The notes beneath the pieces were generated by a model. The model was not told the origin of the DNA and made no database searches. It saw nothing but the letters and a program-made list of their open reading frames with translations. From positions 930,001-994,000 of the forward strand of contig NZ_CP128170.1 in assembly GCF_030347395.1 (NCBI RefSeq): 64,000 bases of DNA, written 5' to 3'. Below are positions 17,453 to 26,394 of the stretch, piece after piece. This stretch comes from Microbacterium sp. ET2 (GTDB taxonomy: Bacteria > Actinomycetota > Actinomycetes > Actinomycetales > Microbacteriaceae). How positions within the stretch are numbered: the stretch's first letter is position 1; the number at the start of each line of letters is the position of its first letter. A program made the position numbers and the translations under genes.

Positions 17453-17731
17453 CTACGCGGCCGAAGCCGCGGCCCCTGGGGCGCGCGAACGGGTGTGCCC
17501 CGCGGCATCCGGATCGCTCTGGGCCACCGACGCGGATACGCCGATGGCACGCTCTGCCCGGTTGCGCGAGGCGCCGCGGGGCGGCAGCGACGAGGTCGTG
17601 AGCAGAAGGGCGACGAGCAGCGCCGACGCGGCAGCGAGGAGCCAGACGGCCGCAGAGTCGGACGGACTCAGCGCGATCACGCCCGAGAGCGTCAAGAGCA
17701 CCTGGAGGAAGGAGGCCACCGCGTCGATCAT
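17453..17731 (-). CDS. DUF6412 small membrane protein
   Basis: A 92-residue protein with two hydrophobic segments (roughly residues 6-22 and 27-45) and an Arg/Ala/Ser-rich cytoplasmic tail. Its size, topology and location directly upstream of the accessory yidC match the DUF6412 proteins of Microbacteriaceae. Function unknown; co-expression with the insertase is likely, with a 101-nt leader between them. GAGAGG precedes the ATG by 9 nt. Confidence 0.75.
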   Translation of the reverse strand: MIDAVASFLQVLLTLSGVIALSPSDSAAVWLLAAASALLVALLLTTSSLPPRGASRNRAERAIGVSASVAQSDPDAAGHTRSRAPGAAASAA

Positions 17732-17797
17732 CGCGTCGCTCCTCTCCCCGACGCACTCACGCTAACAGGCGCGCCGCGTATGCGCGCGCCACCTGCG

Positions 17798-17959
17798 ATG
17801 CTCGATGATGCGCTGAAACGCCGATCCGAGGCCGAGACGCACGAGACGCTTGTGCAGGACGGATACCTTGTCAGCCGCGAGCGGCCAGGCGGCCGGGAGA
17901 AGAAGGATGCCTACGAAGCGGCGCTGCAAAAGGCGAGGCGTGAGCTGGGCCTCCTTTAG
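17798..17959 (+). CDS. Short hypothetical protein
   Basis: A 53-residue charged, helical protein (MLDDALKRRSEAETHETL, DGYLVSRERPGGREKKDAYE, KARRELGLL). The codon pattern is coding-like, with G/C at most third positions. An in-frame ATG at 17780 would add six residues, and neither has a good ribosome site. I do not recognise the family. It could also be the C-terminal remnant of a longer lost gene. Confidence 0.45.
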   Translation: MLDDALKRRSEAETHETLVQDGYLVSRERPGGREKKDAYEAALQKARRELGLL

Positions 17960-18102
17960 TGCCGGCGCGGGTCAGGGTTTCCGTGGCGGCCCGACCCGAC
18001 AACGGAACCTGCGCGTCGCCTGGCTGTAACGCGAGCGCTCTACGATCCGATCAGGTCGCCCTCGCTTTCCGCGACCTGATCCGAATCGAGGTGAGAGCGG
18101 AC

Positions 18103-18312
18103 GTGACCGCACCGCAGTACGAGATCAGCGTGTGGGAACGCTACGCCACCGAATTCGCCCTGGCGTTCGCCGACACACCCACCCGCATCCGGGCCGTCCG
18201 CGAGGCGTACTTCGTACACGGATTCGACGTCGACCTGATCGAGCAGATCAGCGGCTTCCCGATCTGGCGGATCCGTCAAGCCATCCGCACCGGACTGTCC
18301 CGTCCCGACTGA
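18103..18312 (+). CDS. Small hypothetical protein
   Basis: A 69-residue protein starting at a GTG preceded by GAGGTGAG at 7-nt spacing. It is mostly helical: YEISVWERYATEFALAF, DTPTRIRAVREAYFVHGFD and DLIEQISGFPIWRIRQAIRT. The last segment resembles a helix-turn-helix in pattern, but I cannot assign a family. It is followed 91 nt later by an independent GNAT gene. Confidence 0.5.
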   Translation: MTAPQYEISVWERYATEFALAFADTPTRIRAVREAYFVHGFDVDLIEQISGFPIWRIRQAIRTGLSRPD

Positions 18313-18403
18313 GCGGGTGCCGCGGTCGTTTCCGCGAGTTGTGTCCATCGGGATCCAGGAGACGAGCGCCGCCGATGTCGTAGCCCTTCGCTACCGTTCG
18401 GGC

Positions 18404-18850
18404 ATGAGTGCTCTTCGACTGGCAGAACTCGATACGGACAACCTCGGAGCGGCGGTGCAGATCCCGCCGAAGGTGGGCGACAGGGCGTACGTCGCGCCCG
18501 TCGTCTACTCCATCGCCGAGGCGTACGTCACCCCGACAGCCTGGCCGCGGGTCGTGATGGATGGCGACGCCGTCGTCGGTTTCGTGATGGCCAATTGGGA
18601 TCCTGAGAACGAGATCCCCGCGTTTCGTGGCGGCATCTGGCGTCTCAACGTCGCCGACGAGGCGAAGGGCCGCGGGGTCGGACGCTTCGCCGTCGAGGAG
18701 GTCGCAGCGGAAGCGCGGCGCCGCGGCTTCGACGAGATCACGGTGCTCTGGGACCCTGCGCCCGACGGCCCGGAAGGGTTCTATCTTCGCGTCGGCTTCG
18801 AGAAGACCGGTGAGCTGTTCGGTGAGACCGTCGGCATGCGGAAGGTGTGA
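18404..18850 (+). CDS. GNAT N-acetyltransferase
   Basis: A 148-residue acetyltransferase with the acetyl-CoA loop NVADEAKGRGVGRFAVEEV and the C-terminal GPEGFYLRVGFEKTGE strand-turn-strand. The N-terminal part (ELDTDNLGAAVQIP, YVAPVVYSIAEAYVTP) resembles the polyamine/diamine acetyltransferase branch, in which case a polyamine would be the acceptor; that is inference. TACCGT lies exactly 6 nt before the ATG, so a leaderless mRNA is likely. The next gene starts 3 nt after its stop. Confidence 0.88.
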   Translation: MSALRLAELDTDNLGAAVQIPPKVGDRAYVAPVVYSIAEAYVTPTAWPRVVMDGDAVVGFVMANWDPENEIPAFRGGIWRLNVADEAKGRGVGRFAVEEVAAEARRRGFDEITVLWDPAPDGPEGFYLRVGFEKTGELFGETVGMRKV

Positions 18851-18853
18851 CCG

Positions 18854-19171
18854 GTGACCCGAGAACACGCTGTCGTACGGATGTGGCGGGGCACCGTTCG
18901 CACAGAGCACACCGACGAGTATGTCGCCTACGTCGAACGCACCGGCATGGCGGAGTATCGGTCGACGCACGGCAACCTCGACGCGTGGATCCTCACCCGG
19001 GATCTCGCCGACGGGACGACGGAGATCGTCACGGTGTCTCGGTGGGAGAGCCTCGACGCGATTCGCGGCTTCGCGGGTGACGACGTCGAGGCCGCCGTCT
19101 TCTATCCCGAGGATGAACGCTTCCTCGTCGCGCGCGACGAGGAAGTTCGGCACTGGGTCCAGGCGTCGTGA
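18854..19171 (+). CDS. ABM-like (dimeric alpha/beta barrel) protein
   Basis: A 105-residue protein of the antibiotic-biosynthesis-monooxygenase-like ferredoxin fold: RMWRGTVRTEHTDEYVAYV, a central TTEIVTVSRWESLDAIRGF and FYPEDERFLV. Members range from monooxygenases to haem-degrading enzymes, and key residues for haem binding are not evident. The GTG start 3 nt after the GNAT stop indicates a bicistronic unit. Confidence 0.75.
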   Translation: MTREHAVVRMWRGTVRTEHTDEYVAYVERTGMAEYRSTHGNLDAWILTRDLADGTTEIVTVSRWESLDAIRGFAGDDVEAAVFYPEDERFLVARDEEVRHWVQAS

Positions 19172-19237
19172 CGGGCCGGGTGAAGCAGAGCGCCGCAAGG
19201 GGCTTGCCGGACGAATCCCGCCTGCCAGACTGAACCC

Positions 19238-21316
19238 ATGAGCCTGCCGTTCGAGAGCGCCTACCGCCACGGCTTCGCACGCGCCGCGGCCTGCACCATC
19301 CCTGTCGCGATCGCCGACCCCGCGACGAACGCCGCCGCCGTGCTCGAGACCGCGCGCGAACTCGACGAGGACGCCGTCGCCGTCGCGGTCTTCCCCGAGC
19401 TCTGCCTCACCGGGTACGCCATCGACGATCTGTTCCTTCAAGACGCGGTGCTCGACGGGGTCGTCACCGCTGTAGAAGGGCTCGTCGCGGCATCCGAAAA
19501 TCTCATGCCCGTGCTCGTCATCGGCGCGCCGCTTCGGCACCGCAACCGCCTCTACAACTGCGCGGTCGTGATCCACCGGGGCGAACTGCTCGGTGTCGCG
19601 CCGAAGTCGTATCTGCCGACGTACCGCGAGTTCTACGAGCGGCGCTGGTTCGCGCCGGGAGACGACCAGCGCGGCGAAGACATCCAGGTCGGTTCGCTCC
19701 AGGCGCCCTTCGGGCCCGACCTGCTCTTCGAAGCGCTCGACGTACCCGACCTCGTCATCCACGCCGAGGTCTGCGAAGACGTGTGGGTGCCCATTCCGCC
19801 ATCGTCGTCGGCCGCGCTCGCGGGGGCCACGGTGCTCCTCAACCTGTCGGGGAGCCCGATCACGATCGCGCGCGCGGAAGACCGCAAGGACCTCTGCAAA
19901 TCACAGTCTCTGCGGTGCCTCGCCGGCTATGTGTATGCCGCGGCCGGCATGGGTGAGTCGACGAACGACCTGTCGTGGGACGGTCAGACGATGATCTACG
20001 AGGGCGGCAACCTGCTCGCCGAGACCGAGCGTTTCCCCGACGGACCGCGGCATGCGGTCGCCGACATCGACCTCGACCGGCTCCGCCAGGACCGGATGCG
20101 ACAGGGCACCTTCGACGACAACCGACGCACCCTGCACGCCGATGCGATGTTCCGCACCGTGCACTTCCGCCTCGACCCACCCGCGCGTGACATCGGCCTG
20201 CGACGCATGCTCGACCGCTTCCCGTTCGTGCCCGACGACCCCGCGCGTCTCGCCCAGGACTGCTACGAAGCATTCAACATCCAGGTCTCGGGTCTCGAGC
20301 AGCGGATGCGCGCGATCGGCGGGCCGAAGGCGGTCATCGGCGTGAGCGGGGGGCTCGATTCCACGCACGCGCTCCTCGTCGTGGCGCGGGCGATGGATCG
20401 GATGGGACGCCCGCGCAGCGACATCCTCGCCTACACGATGCCGGGGTTCGCGACATCGGATCACACGAAGTCGAACGCCATCGCCCTCGCTGAGGCCATC
20501 GGCGCGTCGATCGAGACGATCGACATCCGGCCCGCGGCGACCGAGATCCTGAAGGGCATCGACCACCCGTTCTCGGGCGGCGAGCCCGTCTACGACGTGA
20601 CGTTCGAGAACGTGCAGGCCGGTATCCGCACCGACTTCCTCTTCCGCCTGGCCAACCAGAACGGCGGCATCGTCATCGGCACCTCCGACCTCTCCGAGCT
20701 GGCGCTCGGGTGGGCGACGTACGGCGTGGGCGACCAGATGAGCCACTATGCCGTGAATGCCGGTGTGCCCAAGACGCTCATCCAGCACCTCATCCGCTGG
20801 GTGATCTCGCGGCCCGAGACGGAGGGCGGGTCGACCGAGCTGTCCGACCGGGCGGTCGAGGTGCTGCAGTCGGTTCTCGACACCGAGATCAGCCCTGAGC
20901 TCGTTCCGGCGGGCGAAGACGGCGAGATCCAGTCGACCGAGAGCAAGATCGGCCCCTACTCGCTCAACGACTTCACGCTGTTCCACGTGCTGCGCTACGG
21001 CCTCCGGCCGTCGAAGGTCGCCTTCCTCGCGGAGCGCGCGTGGAGAGATCCGGATGCCGGGGCGTGGCCCCCCGGCTTCCCGGTCGATGACCGCTACGCC
21101 TACGAGCTTCCCGAGATCGTGCGGTGGCTGCGGAACTTCCTGCAGCGCTACTTCGCGTTCGCCCAGTTCAAGCGCTCGGCGATCCCGAACGGCCCGAAGG
21201 TCTCCCCCGCCGGGTCGCTCTCACCACGGGGTGATTGGCGCGCGCCGTCGGACGGCAACGCGGCGGCATGGCTCGCCGAGCTCGAAGCGGCGCTGCCGGA
21301 GTTCGCGGGCGACTGA
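19238..21316 (+). CDS. nadE: Glutamine-dependent NAD(+) synthetase
   Basis: A 692-residue two-domain enzyme making NAD+ from deamido-NAD+, ATP and glutamine. The N-terminal amidase domain (to about residue 300) has the nitrilase-type triad: Glu in FPELCLTGYA, Lys in PKSYLPTYREFYE and Cys in HAEVCEDVWVP. The C-terminal synthetase has the ATP-pyrophosphatase loop GVSGGLDSTHALL and the TSDLSELALGW segment. Length matches the long actinobacterial form. CAGACT is 6 nt before the ATG. The gap behind it (21317-21555) holds a GTGCCG/CGGCAC hairpin near 21345-21370, probably its terminator, and two GTTGCGCACG copies. Confidence 0.97.
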   Translation: MSLPFESAYRHGFARAAACTIPVAIADPATNAAAVLETARELDEDAVAVAVFPELCLTGYAIDDLFLQDAVLDGVVTAVEGLVAASENLMPVLVIGAPLRHRNRLYNCAVVIHRGELLGVAPKSYLPTYREFYERRWFAPGDDQRGEDIQVGSLQAPFGPDLLFEALDVPDLVIHAEVCEDVWVPIPPSSSAALAGATVLLNLSGSPITIARAEDRKDLCKSQSLRCLAGYVYAAAGMGESTNDLSWDGQTMIYEGGNLLAETERFPDGPRHAVADIDLDRLRQDRMRQGTFDDNRRTLHADAMFRTVHFRLDPPARDIGLRRMLDRFPFVPDDPARLAQDCYEAFNIQVSGLEQRMRAIGGPKAVIGVSGGLDSTHALLVVARAMDRMGRPRSDILAYTMPGFATSDHTKSNAIALAEAIGASIETIDIRPAATEILKGIDHPFSGGEPVYDVTFENVQAGIRTDFLFRLANQNGGIVIGTSDLSELALGWATYGVGDQMSHYAVNAGVPKTLIQHLIRWVISRPETEGGSTELSDRAVEVLQSVLDTEISPELVPAGEDGEIQSTESKIGPYSLNDFTLFHVLRYGLRPSKVAFLAERAWRDPDAGAWPPGFPVDDRYAYELPEIVRWLRNFLQRYFAFAQFKRSAIPNGPKVSPAGSLSPRGDWRAPSDGNAAAWLAELEAALPEFAGD

Positions 21317-21555
21317 CCCTTCGCCTCACCCGCCGGCGCGGCTAGTGCCGCTGGCCGTTTCCCGGCACTCGCAACGGGTGCGTGCGTAACGGCGGGGATC
21401 ACCCGCGACACGCCGTGAGTCGGTGCCCTGGCCGGGCGCGTCGACCCCGACCGTCCGCGGTTGCGCACGCCGCAGCAGGGCGACGGCCGGCAGTTGCGCA
21501 CGGCGACGGGGAGGCGCCTCGGGCAGCGGGAAGCGGCACCGCAGGCGACGACGGG

Positions 21556-22113
21556 TCAGAGACCGGTGTCGCGTACCCCGACCCGGTCGGGGATGTCGAA
21601 AGCGAGCCGAGGCAGCCAGGTCTCGGGCTCGGGCCAGGGGCGCGACGAGGGCAGGGCGGCCAGGAGGCGCCGCAGCGCCGCATCCCTCGGCGACGTCGGC
21701 GATGCTGCCGGCAGCACCCGCCTCGGAGCGCGATAGCCCAGCGCGCCGCACCACCAGTGCCGCCATGTGTCGTCGGCCTCGGCGGGGTCGAGCACGATGT
21801 AGTAGTCGGGCATGATGGCCGCGCCGTCCTCGAATTGGGCGAGGGCGTTCTCGACCTCGACCTCCAGCACCCCGAGGGTCGAGCGAGCTTCGAACAGCTC
21901 GACCCAGGCAGCTGCGACGTGCTCGAGCGGATCGGCATCGTGGACCACGAGAGGAGCGGATGCTGCGGCGATGCGCCGCGCGCCGAGGCCGGGCTCGCTG
22001 CCCTGCAGGCTGAGAGTCTCGACGCCCGGGACGCTGCTGAGAACGTGCAGCGCCTCTTCGGAGGCGGAGCCCACGACGGCGACGACGGTTCCGGAAGCGG
22101 AGAGTGACACCAT
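21556..22113 (-). CDS. Hypothetical protein
   Basis: A 185-residue protein I do not recognise. It starts like a nucleotide-binding fold (TVVAVVGSASEEALHVLSSV, PLVVHDADPLEHVAAAWVEL) and contains DYYIVLDPAEADDTWRHWW with three tryptophans, then a Pro/Arg-rich tail. No signal peptide or membrane helix. TAGTGT lies 5 nt before the ATG. Codon use is like that of its neighbours. Confidence 0.65.
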   Translation of the reverse strand: MVSLSASGTVVAVVGSASEEALHVLSSVPGVETLSLQGSEPGLGARRIAAASAPLVVHDADPLEHVAAAWVELFEARSTLGVLEVEVENALAQFEDGAAIMPDYYIVLDPAEADDTWRHWWCGALGYRAPRRVLPAASPTSPRDAALRRLLAALPSSRPWPEPETWLPRLAFDIPDRVGVRDTGL

Positions 22114-22245
22114 GCTTCACACTACGTCGGTGTCGGATGGGGAGCGCGGAACGCGCACGAGTCGCAACGAGAATGTAACGCGCACGTACGCGCGCACGGA
22201 GGGGATGACCTACCGGTCATCCCCTCCGCTTCGCGGGGGCTGGGG

Positions 22246-22689
22246 TCAGCTGTTCGCCGAGGCCACCGAGCCGGCCGACGCCGCCGACGCGGGTGAATCG
22301 ACCGGGGCGGGAGCAGGCGCGGGAGGCGCCGGGGCGGGAGCAGCTGGGGCAGGGGCCGGCGCGGGCGGGGGCACCGGGGTGGGGGCGCTCACGACCGAGA
22401 CCGTGCTCGACGGTGCAGCCGGGCTCGCGGGCGACGGCACGCTCGTGGGCGAGGGCGTAGGCGAGGTCGCCGAGACCACGGTGGCAGACGTGTCGGTGAC
22501 GCTCATCTGCACGCCGGTGCGGTCGAGGACGGAGCTGCCCGGGCCGACGATCGCTCCGCCGGGGACAGTGGTGCCGTCGGTGGACTGCAGGTTCATCGAG
22601 GCGGCCGTGGCGGCGGCGGCGCCGCCGACGAGGGTGAGTCCCATCGCGCCGGCGATGCCGTAGGTGAGCCACTTCTTCTTCTGGACCAT
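22246..22689 (-). CDS. Exported Ala/Pro/Ser-rich protein
   Basis: A 147-residue protein with an N-terminal MVQKKKWLTYGIAGAMGLTL signal sequence and Ala-rich cleavage region near residues 25-30. A Thr/Val-rich stretch (QSTDGTTVPGGAIVGPGSS) is followed by about 70 residues of Ala/Pro/Ser repeats such as PAPAPAPAAPAPAPPAPAP. It looks like a secreted or wall-spanning linker-type protein without an enzymatic domain. GGAGAAC precedes the ATG. The gap to the phosphotransferase gene (22690-22798) holds only its leader. Confidence 0.7.
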   Translation of the reverse strand: MVQKKKWLTYGIAGAMGLTLVGGAAAATAASMNLQSTDGTTVPGGAIVGPGSSVLDRTGVQMSVTDTSATVVSATSPTPSPTSVPSPASPAAPSSTVSVVSAPTPVPPPAPAPAPAAPAPAPPAPAPAPVDSPASAASAGSVASANS

Positions 22690-22798
22690 GTCTGTTCTCC
22701 TTCGTCTGTCCGCCGGGGCTCCGGGGGGTCGGCCCCGGCGGTGATTCCAGGATGTCGAGCTCGACTAAGCCGTTTCCAAGGCGTTCATGAGATCCCTC

Positions 22799-23974
22799 TT
22801 ACGTTCCTTCGACCAGGGCACGGCCGACCTCCACAGCGGGATCGAGCGCTGCCTCGGCGAGGGTGAGGAGGTCGTCGGCGCTGTGGCCGGGTCTCCCCCC
22901 GTGAAGGCCGCGTTCCTGAGCAGCCAGCACCTGTCCGAGCAGCAGCGTCGCTGCTCGCGCCCGGACGGCGTCGCTCCCCCACCGGGCGAGCGCGCTCCGC
23001 GCAAGTACCCACACGCGCTCGTCGCGGTCTTCGGCAGTGAGGTAGGCGCTCGCGACGGCATGGGCGATGAAGGCCGCGGCGTCGTCGTCGGGGGTGCCGC
23101 GGCCGGTGGTGTCGACGTCGATGAGTCCGGAGATCGCGCCCTCGTCGTCGAAGAACAGCTGGCCGAAGTGCAGGTCGCCGTGGATGGTCGCGCGCGGGTC
23201 TTCGTCACGCCAGGCCCGCACGACCCTCTCGAGGAGGGCCGCCACCCGCGCCCCGCGCGCCGCATCGGCTCCCTCGCGAAAGCGCGCGGCGTACCAGTCG
23301 CGCCGATCGGCGAGCCCCACGCGCGCGGCGTGGTCGAGCGGCACCGCGGCGAGCGCCGCACGCAGCTCGTCGACGGCGTCGAGCAGCGTGGTCGCGTGCC
23401 ACACGACGTCCCGAGCTGCTGTCCCCCGCGCCTGATCCAGCACGATCAGACCCTCCGGCGACCAGCCCACCAGGTGCGCCATCGGGATGCCCGCATCGGC
23501 GAGGCGACGGTGGGTGGCGACGATACGGTTCACGCGGCTCGGCGGCACCACCTTCATCCACCGCGCGCCGCCCCGGGCTTCCACGCGCAGCACGGCTCGA
23601 CGCCCCGCGCGATAGCCGACGATGCGCGGCGGCGCGGTGGCGCTGATGCCGAGTCGTGCGAGCAGGCTCTCGGCCGCGTGCGAGAAGGCGGCCGGGGCGA
23701 GTGCCGGCAGATACGGGTCGGAAGGATGAGCCCAGATGCGGCACTCCGGCGCCGCGGGGCTGCCCAGCAGCATCCCGGTCTCCTGAGTCACCACCCGGCG
23801 GGACGTATCTACGAAATAGGTCATCGGCCCGGAGCCCGCGGGAGTCACCTCGAATCCTGCGATCGACCCCGCCCCGAACGGCTCACGGCTGAGGAGCGCC
23901 ACCGGGGTATCGGCAGCGAGCTCGAGCGCATCGCGGAGCAGCTCGGCCTCGCTCGCGGTCGTGGAGAGGGTCAT
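22799..23974 (-). CDS. Aminoglycoside phosphotransferase (APH)-family kinase
   Basis: A 391-residue protein whose C-terminal two thirds form an APH/choline-kinase fold: the Brenner-like catalytic loop TIHGDLHFGQLFF and the metal-binding SGLIDVDTTGRGTPDDDAA. The first 140 residues are an additional domain (PAGSGPMTYFVDTSRRVVTQ). Although related to antibiotic kinases, most chromosomal actinobacterial members phosphorylate metabolites, and resistance should not be assumed. An alternative ATG at 24010 adds 12 residues. It is divergent from the sensor kinase gene. Confidence 0.85.
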   Translation of the reverse strand: MTLSTTASEAELLRDALELAADTPVALLSREPFGAGSIAGFEVTPAGSGPMTYFVDTSRRVVTQETGMLLGSPAAPECRIWAHPSDPYLPALAPAAFSHAAESLLARLGISATAPPRIVGYRAGRRAVLRVEARGGARWMKVVPPSRVNRIVATHRRLADAGIPMAHLVGWSPEGLIVLDQARGTAARDVVWHATTLLDAVDELRAALAAVPLDHAARVGLADRRDWYAARFREGADAARGARVAALLERVVRAWRDEDPRATIHGDLHFGQLFFDDEGAISGLIDVDTTGRGTPDDDAAAFIAHAVASAYLTAEDRDERVWVLARSALARWGSDAVRARAATLLLGQVLAAQERGLHGGRPGHSADDLLTLAEAALDPAVEVGRALVEGT

Positions 23975-24026
23975 CTCTCGATTCCAGCACGGATGCCGCG
24001 GGCCGGTCATGAGACCTCTCTTAGGC

Positions 24027-24058
24027 TTCGGCGGCCGAACGGGTCGCCCCTCGATACT
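24027..24058 (+). promoter_or_regulatory. Palindrome and -10 element of the two-component operon
   Basis: TTCGGcggCCGAA (24027-24039) is a perfect 5-bp inverted repeat placed where a regulator would cover the -35 region. GATACT (24053-24058) is 6 nt before the GTG of the sensor kinase, so transcription probably starts at the GTG itself. A -35 hexamer is not evident. Confidence 0.4.
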
Positions 24059-24064
24059 GGAGGG

Positions 24065-25633
24065 GTGACTGCCGAGCCGACCCCGACGACCCGCCGCCGG
24101 CTGCCGGTGCTGTCGGTGCGGGCGCGGATCATCCTCGTCATCACCCTCGTCGCCGGCCTCGGGATGATCATCGTCGGCGCTGCGGTGTACCTCGAGGAGC
24201 GGGGACGGATCCTGCGGCAGGTCGATGACCTGCTGAACGCGAACCTCGAGGCCGCACGGTTCCTCGTCGAGCAGGGCGATGCCGATACCGGCACGTGGGC
24301 GTCGACCGAAGGCGCGCTCGCCGCGGTCGTGCAGCGCGCGGCGCCCGATGACAACACCGGCGTGATGGGCCTCGTCGCCTGGGAACCGCGGCTCGTGCCG
24401 GGCGTGCCCCTCGACGTCGACCTGCGCGAGGCCGCCGGCTTCGTCGCCCATGTGAACGAGGTGACCGCGGAGGGCTCGCCCTACATCGGCACCTATGCCG
24501 AAGACGGGGTGACGTGGCGCTTCCTTGCGACACCCATCGAGGTGGCGGTGGACGGCGGCGCGGTGACAGCAGGCGGGGAGGACGCCGTGTTCGTCATCGC
24601 CTACGACCTCGACGCCGAGCTCGCCGAGATCGACGCCGCCGCGCGGGTGTGGATCATCGCCAGCTCGATCACGCTCATCGCCATCGGGGCGGTGGCCGCG
24701 CTCGTGACCGGGCGCCTGCTCCGCCCCCTTCGCCAGATGCGCGAGACCGCCGAGCGGGTCTCGGCGCAGTCTCTGTCGGAGCGACTCCCCGTCTCGGGGC
24801 GCGATGACGTGTCAGAGCTCGCGCGCACCATGAACGACATGCTCGACCGCCTCGACCAGGCGCTGGAGTCGCAGCGCCGGCTGCTCAGTGACGTCGGGCA
24901 TGAGCTGAAGACGCCGATCACGATCGTGCGGGGCTATCTCGAAGTGGTCGACCCCGGCAGCCCGGCCGATGTGCGCGAGACCCGCGACCTCGCCGTCGAC
25001 GAGCTCGAGCGGATGGGTCGTCTCGTGCAGGATCTCGCCGCCACCGCGGCGCTCCACGGCCCCGCGCCGGTGAAGCCCGTACCGCTCGATGCCGCCGACC
25101 TCATGCGGCAGATCGCCCGCAAAGCCGAGGGCATCGCGGGAGCGGAGGTCGGGGTGGGAGGTTTCGCCGAGGTGGTCGCCGTCCTCGACGCCGCTCGGGT
25201 GACGCAGGCGGTGCTGCAGCTGGCGCAGAACGCGGTGACCCATGGCGGCGGACGCATGGTGCTCTCGAGCCGGCGCGTGGGCGATCAGCTGGAGATCTCG
25301 GTACGCGACTTCGGCCCGGGCGTGCCCGATGACGAGAAGCCCGCGATCTTCGACCGGTTCCACCGCGGTGCGGCCTCGGCCGAGCAGACGGGAAGTGGAC
25401 TGGGCCTGAACATCGTGCAGGTGATCGCGCGTGCTCACGGTGGTCGGGCCAGGGTGGAGGATGCCGCGGACGGTGGCGCGCTCTTCGTGATGTCGCTGCC
25501 CGTGGTGGACGGGCCCGCGCCGCGGCTGGTCATCCCGCCGCGGCCGCCGCTGCCGGCGTGGGCCGCCGTAGGTGCGCCGGGCGCCGCAAGAGGATCCGGA
25601 CCGGGACGGCCGGACGCCGAGGTGAGCGCGTGA
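24065..25633 (+). CDS. Sensor histidine kinase (HAMP, HisKA, HATPase)
   Basis: A 522-residue membrane kinase. Two membrane helices (about residues 20-42 and 195-218) frame an extracytoplasmic sensor of some 150 residues. A HAMP linker (GRLLRPLRQMRETAERVSAQ), an H-box DVGHELKTPITIVRG with the phospho-accepting His, an N-box LQLAQNAVTHG and G-boxes DFGPGVPDDEK and GSGLGLNIVQVIARAHGG follow. A Pro/Gly-rich tail of about 40 residues ends the protein. The response regulator begins 10 nt downstream, so they form an operon. The stimulus is unknown. Confidence 0.93.
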   Translation: MTAEPTPTTRRRLPVLSVRARIILVITLVAGLGMIIVGAAVYLEERGRILRQVDDLLNANLEAARFLVEQGDADTGTWASTEGALAAVVQRAAPDDNTGVMGLVAWEPRLVPGVPLDVDLREAAGFVAHVNEVTAEGSPYIGTYAEDGVTWRFLATPIEVAVDGGAVTAGGEDAVFVIAYDLDAELAEIDAAARVWIIASSITLIAIGAVAALVTGRLLRPLRQMRETAERVSAQSLSERLPVSGRDDVSELARTMNDMLDRLDQALESQRRLLSDVGHELKTPITIVRGYLEVVDPGSPADVRETRDLAVDELERMGRLVQDLAATAALHGPAPVKPVPLDAADLMRQIARKAEGIAGAEVGVGGFAEVVAVLDAARVTQAVLQLAQNAVTHGGGRMVLSSRRVGDQLEISVRDFGPGVPDDEKPAIFDRFHRGAASAEQTGSGLGLNIVQVIARAHGGRARVEDAADGGALFVMSLPVVDGPAPRLVIPPRPPLPAWAAVGAPGAARGSGPGRPDAEVSA

Positions 25634-25643
25634 GGAGGACGAC

Positions 25644-26300
25644 GTGGCATCCATACTGATCGCCGATGACGAGGCCCGCATCTCGGGCTTCATCGACAAG
25701 GGGCTCCGCGCCGCGGGGTTCGCCACACGTGTCGCGCCGACCGGGCCCGAGGCGCTGAACCTCGCGGTCAGCGGTGAGTTCGACCTGCTGGTGCTCGACG
25801 TGAACCTCCCGGGCATGGACGGATTCCGGGTGCTCGAGGAGCTCCGCGGCAGCGGGTCGTCGATGCCGGTCATCATGCTGACCGCGCGGGTGGAGCTCGA
25901 GGACACCGTCGCCGGGCTCGAGGGCGGCGCAGACGACTACCTCGGCAAGCCGTTCCGGTTCGACGAGCTGGTCGCGCGAATCCGGCTCCGGATGCGTCGG
26001 GATGACGCCGCCGCACCCACCCAGGTGAGCCACCGCGACCTGGTACTCGATATCCGCACCCGGCGGGCTCACGTGGGCGGGACCGCGGTGGAGCTGTCGG
26101 CGCGGGAGTTCGCCCTCGCCGAGGAGCTGGTGCGGCACGCAGGGCAAGTGCTCAGTCGCGAGCAGCTGCTGAGCCGGGTCTGGGGGTTCGACTTCGACCC
26201 CGGCTCGAACGTCGTCGACGTCTACATCGGGTACCTGCGCCAGAAGCTCGGCCCCGGCCGCATCGAGACGATGCGGGGCGTCGGCTACCGCCTCACCTGA
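25644..26300 (+). CDS. OmpR/PhoB-family response regulator
   Basis: A 218-residue partner of the preceding kinase. The receiver domain has the acidic pair IADDEAR, the phospho-acceptor Asp in LLVLDVNLPGMDG, Thr in IMLTARV and Lys in LGKPFRFDEL. The DNA-binding winged helix (ELSAREFALAEELVRHAGQV, then SNVVDVYIGYLRQKLG and TMRGVGYRL) is complete. It starts at a GTG with GAGGAGG ahead. The 3' gap contains a 16-nt GC palindrome likely to end the transcript. Confidence 0.95.
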   Translation: MASILIADDEARISGFIDKGLRAAGFATRVAPTGPEALNLAVSGEFDLLVLDVNLPGMDGFRVLEELRGSGSSMPVIMLTARVELEDTVAGLEGGADDYLGKPFRFDELVARIRLRMRRDDAAAPTQVSHRDLVLDIRTRRAHVGGTAVELSAREFALAEELVRHAGQVLSREQLLSRVWGFDFDPGSNVVDVYIGYLRQKLGPGRIETMRGVGYRLT

Positions 26301-26305
26301 CGGCC

Positions 26306-26321
26306 GCGCCGCGCGCGGCGC
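26306..26321 (+). terminator. GC-rich palindrome after the response regulator
   Basis: GCGCCGCGCGCGGCGC is a perfect 16-nt palindrome 6 nt after the response-regulator stop. It is stable enough to act in termination, but no T run follows, so it is at best a non-canonical actinobacterial terminator. Confidence 0.4.
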
Positions 26322-26326
26322 CCAGC

Positions 26327-26394
26327 TTCGGAGATTCATCCCATCTGCGGAGCCACAACGCCGATCCGCGACGAACCCGAGGCGAATCTCCGAA
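26327..26394. repeat. Inverted repeat with 11-bp arms between convergent genes
   Basis: TTCGGAGATTC (26327-26337) and GAATCTCCGAA (26384-26394) are perfect inverted copies separated by 46 nt. Nothing in the interval is coding. The layout resembles the element at 2798-2882, and both look like extragenic palindromic units rather than operators. Confidence 0.45.

Noticed and set aside
21317..21555. Possible small gene between nadE and the hypothetical protein
   Set aside because: No frame has both a start signal and coding-like codon use; only a hairpin and two short direct repeats are seen.
22799..23974. Aminoglycoside resistance gene
   Set aside because: The fold is APH-like, but the extra N-terminal domain and lack of close resemblance to known resistance subgroups make a metabolic kinase more likely.
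22787..24064. Apparent 426-codon N-terminal extension of the sensor kinase
   Set aside because: The extension is antisense to the phosphotransferase gene. The GTG at 24065 with a -10 element 6 nt ahead is the better start.
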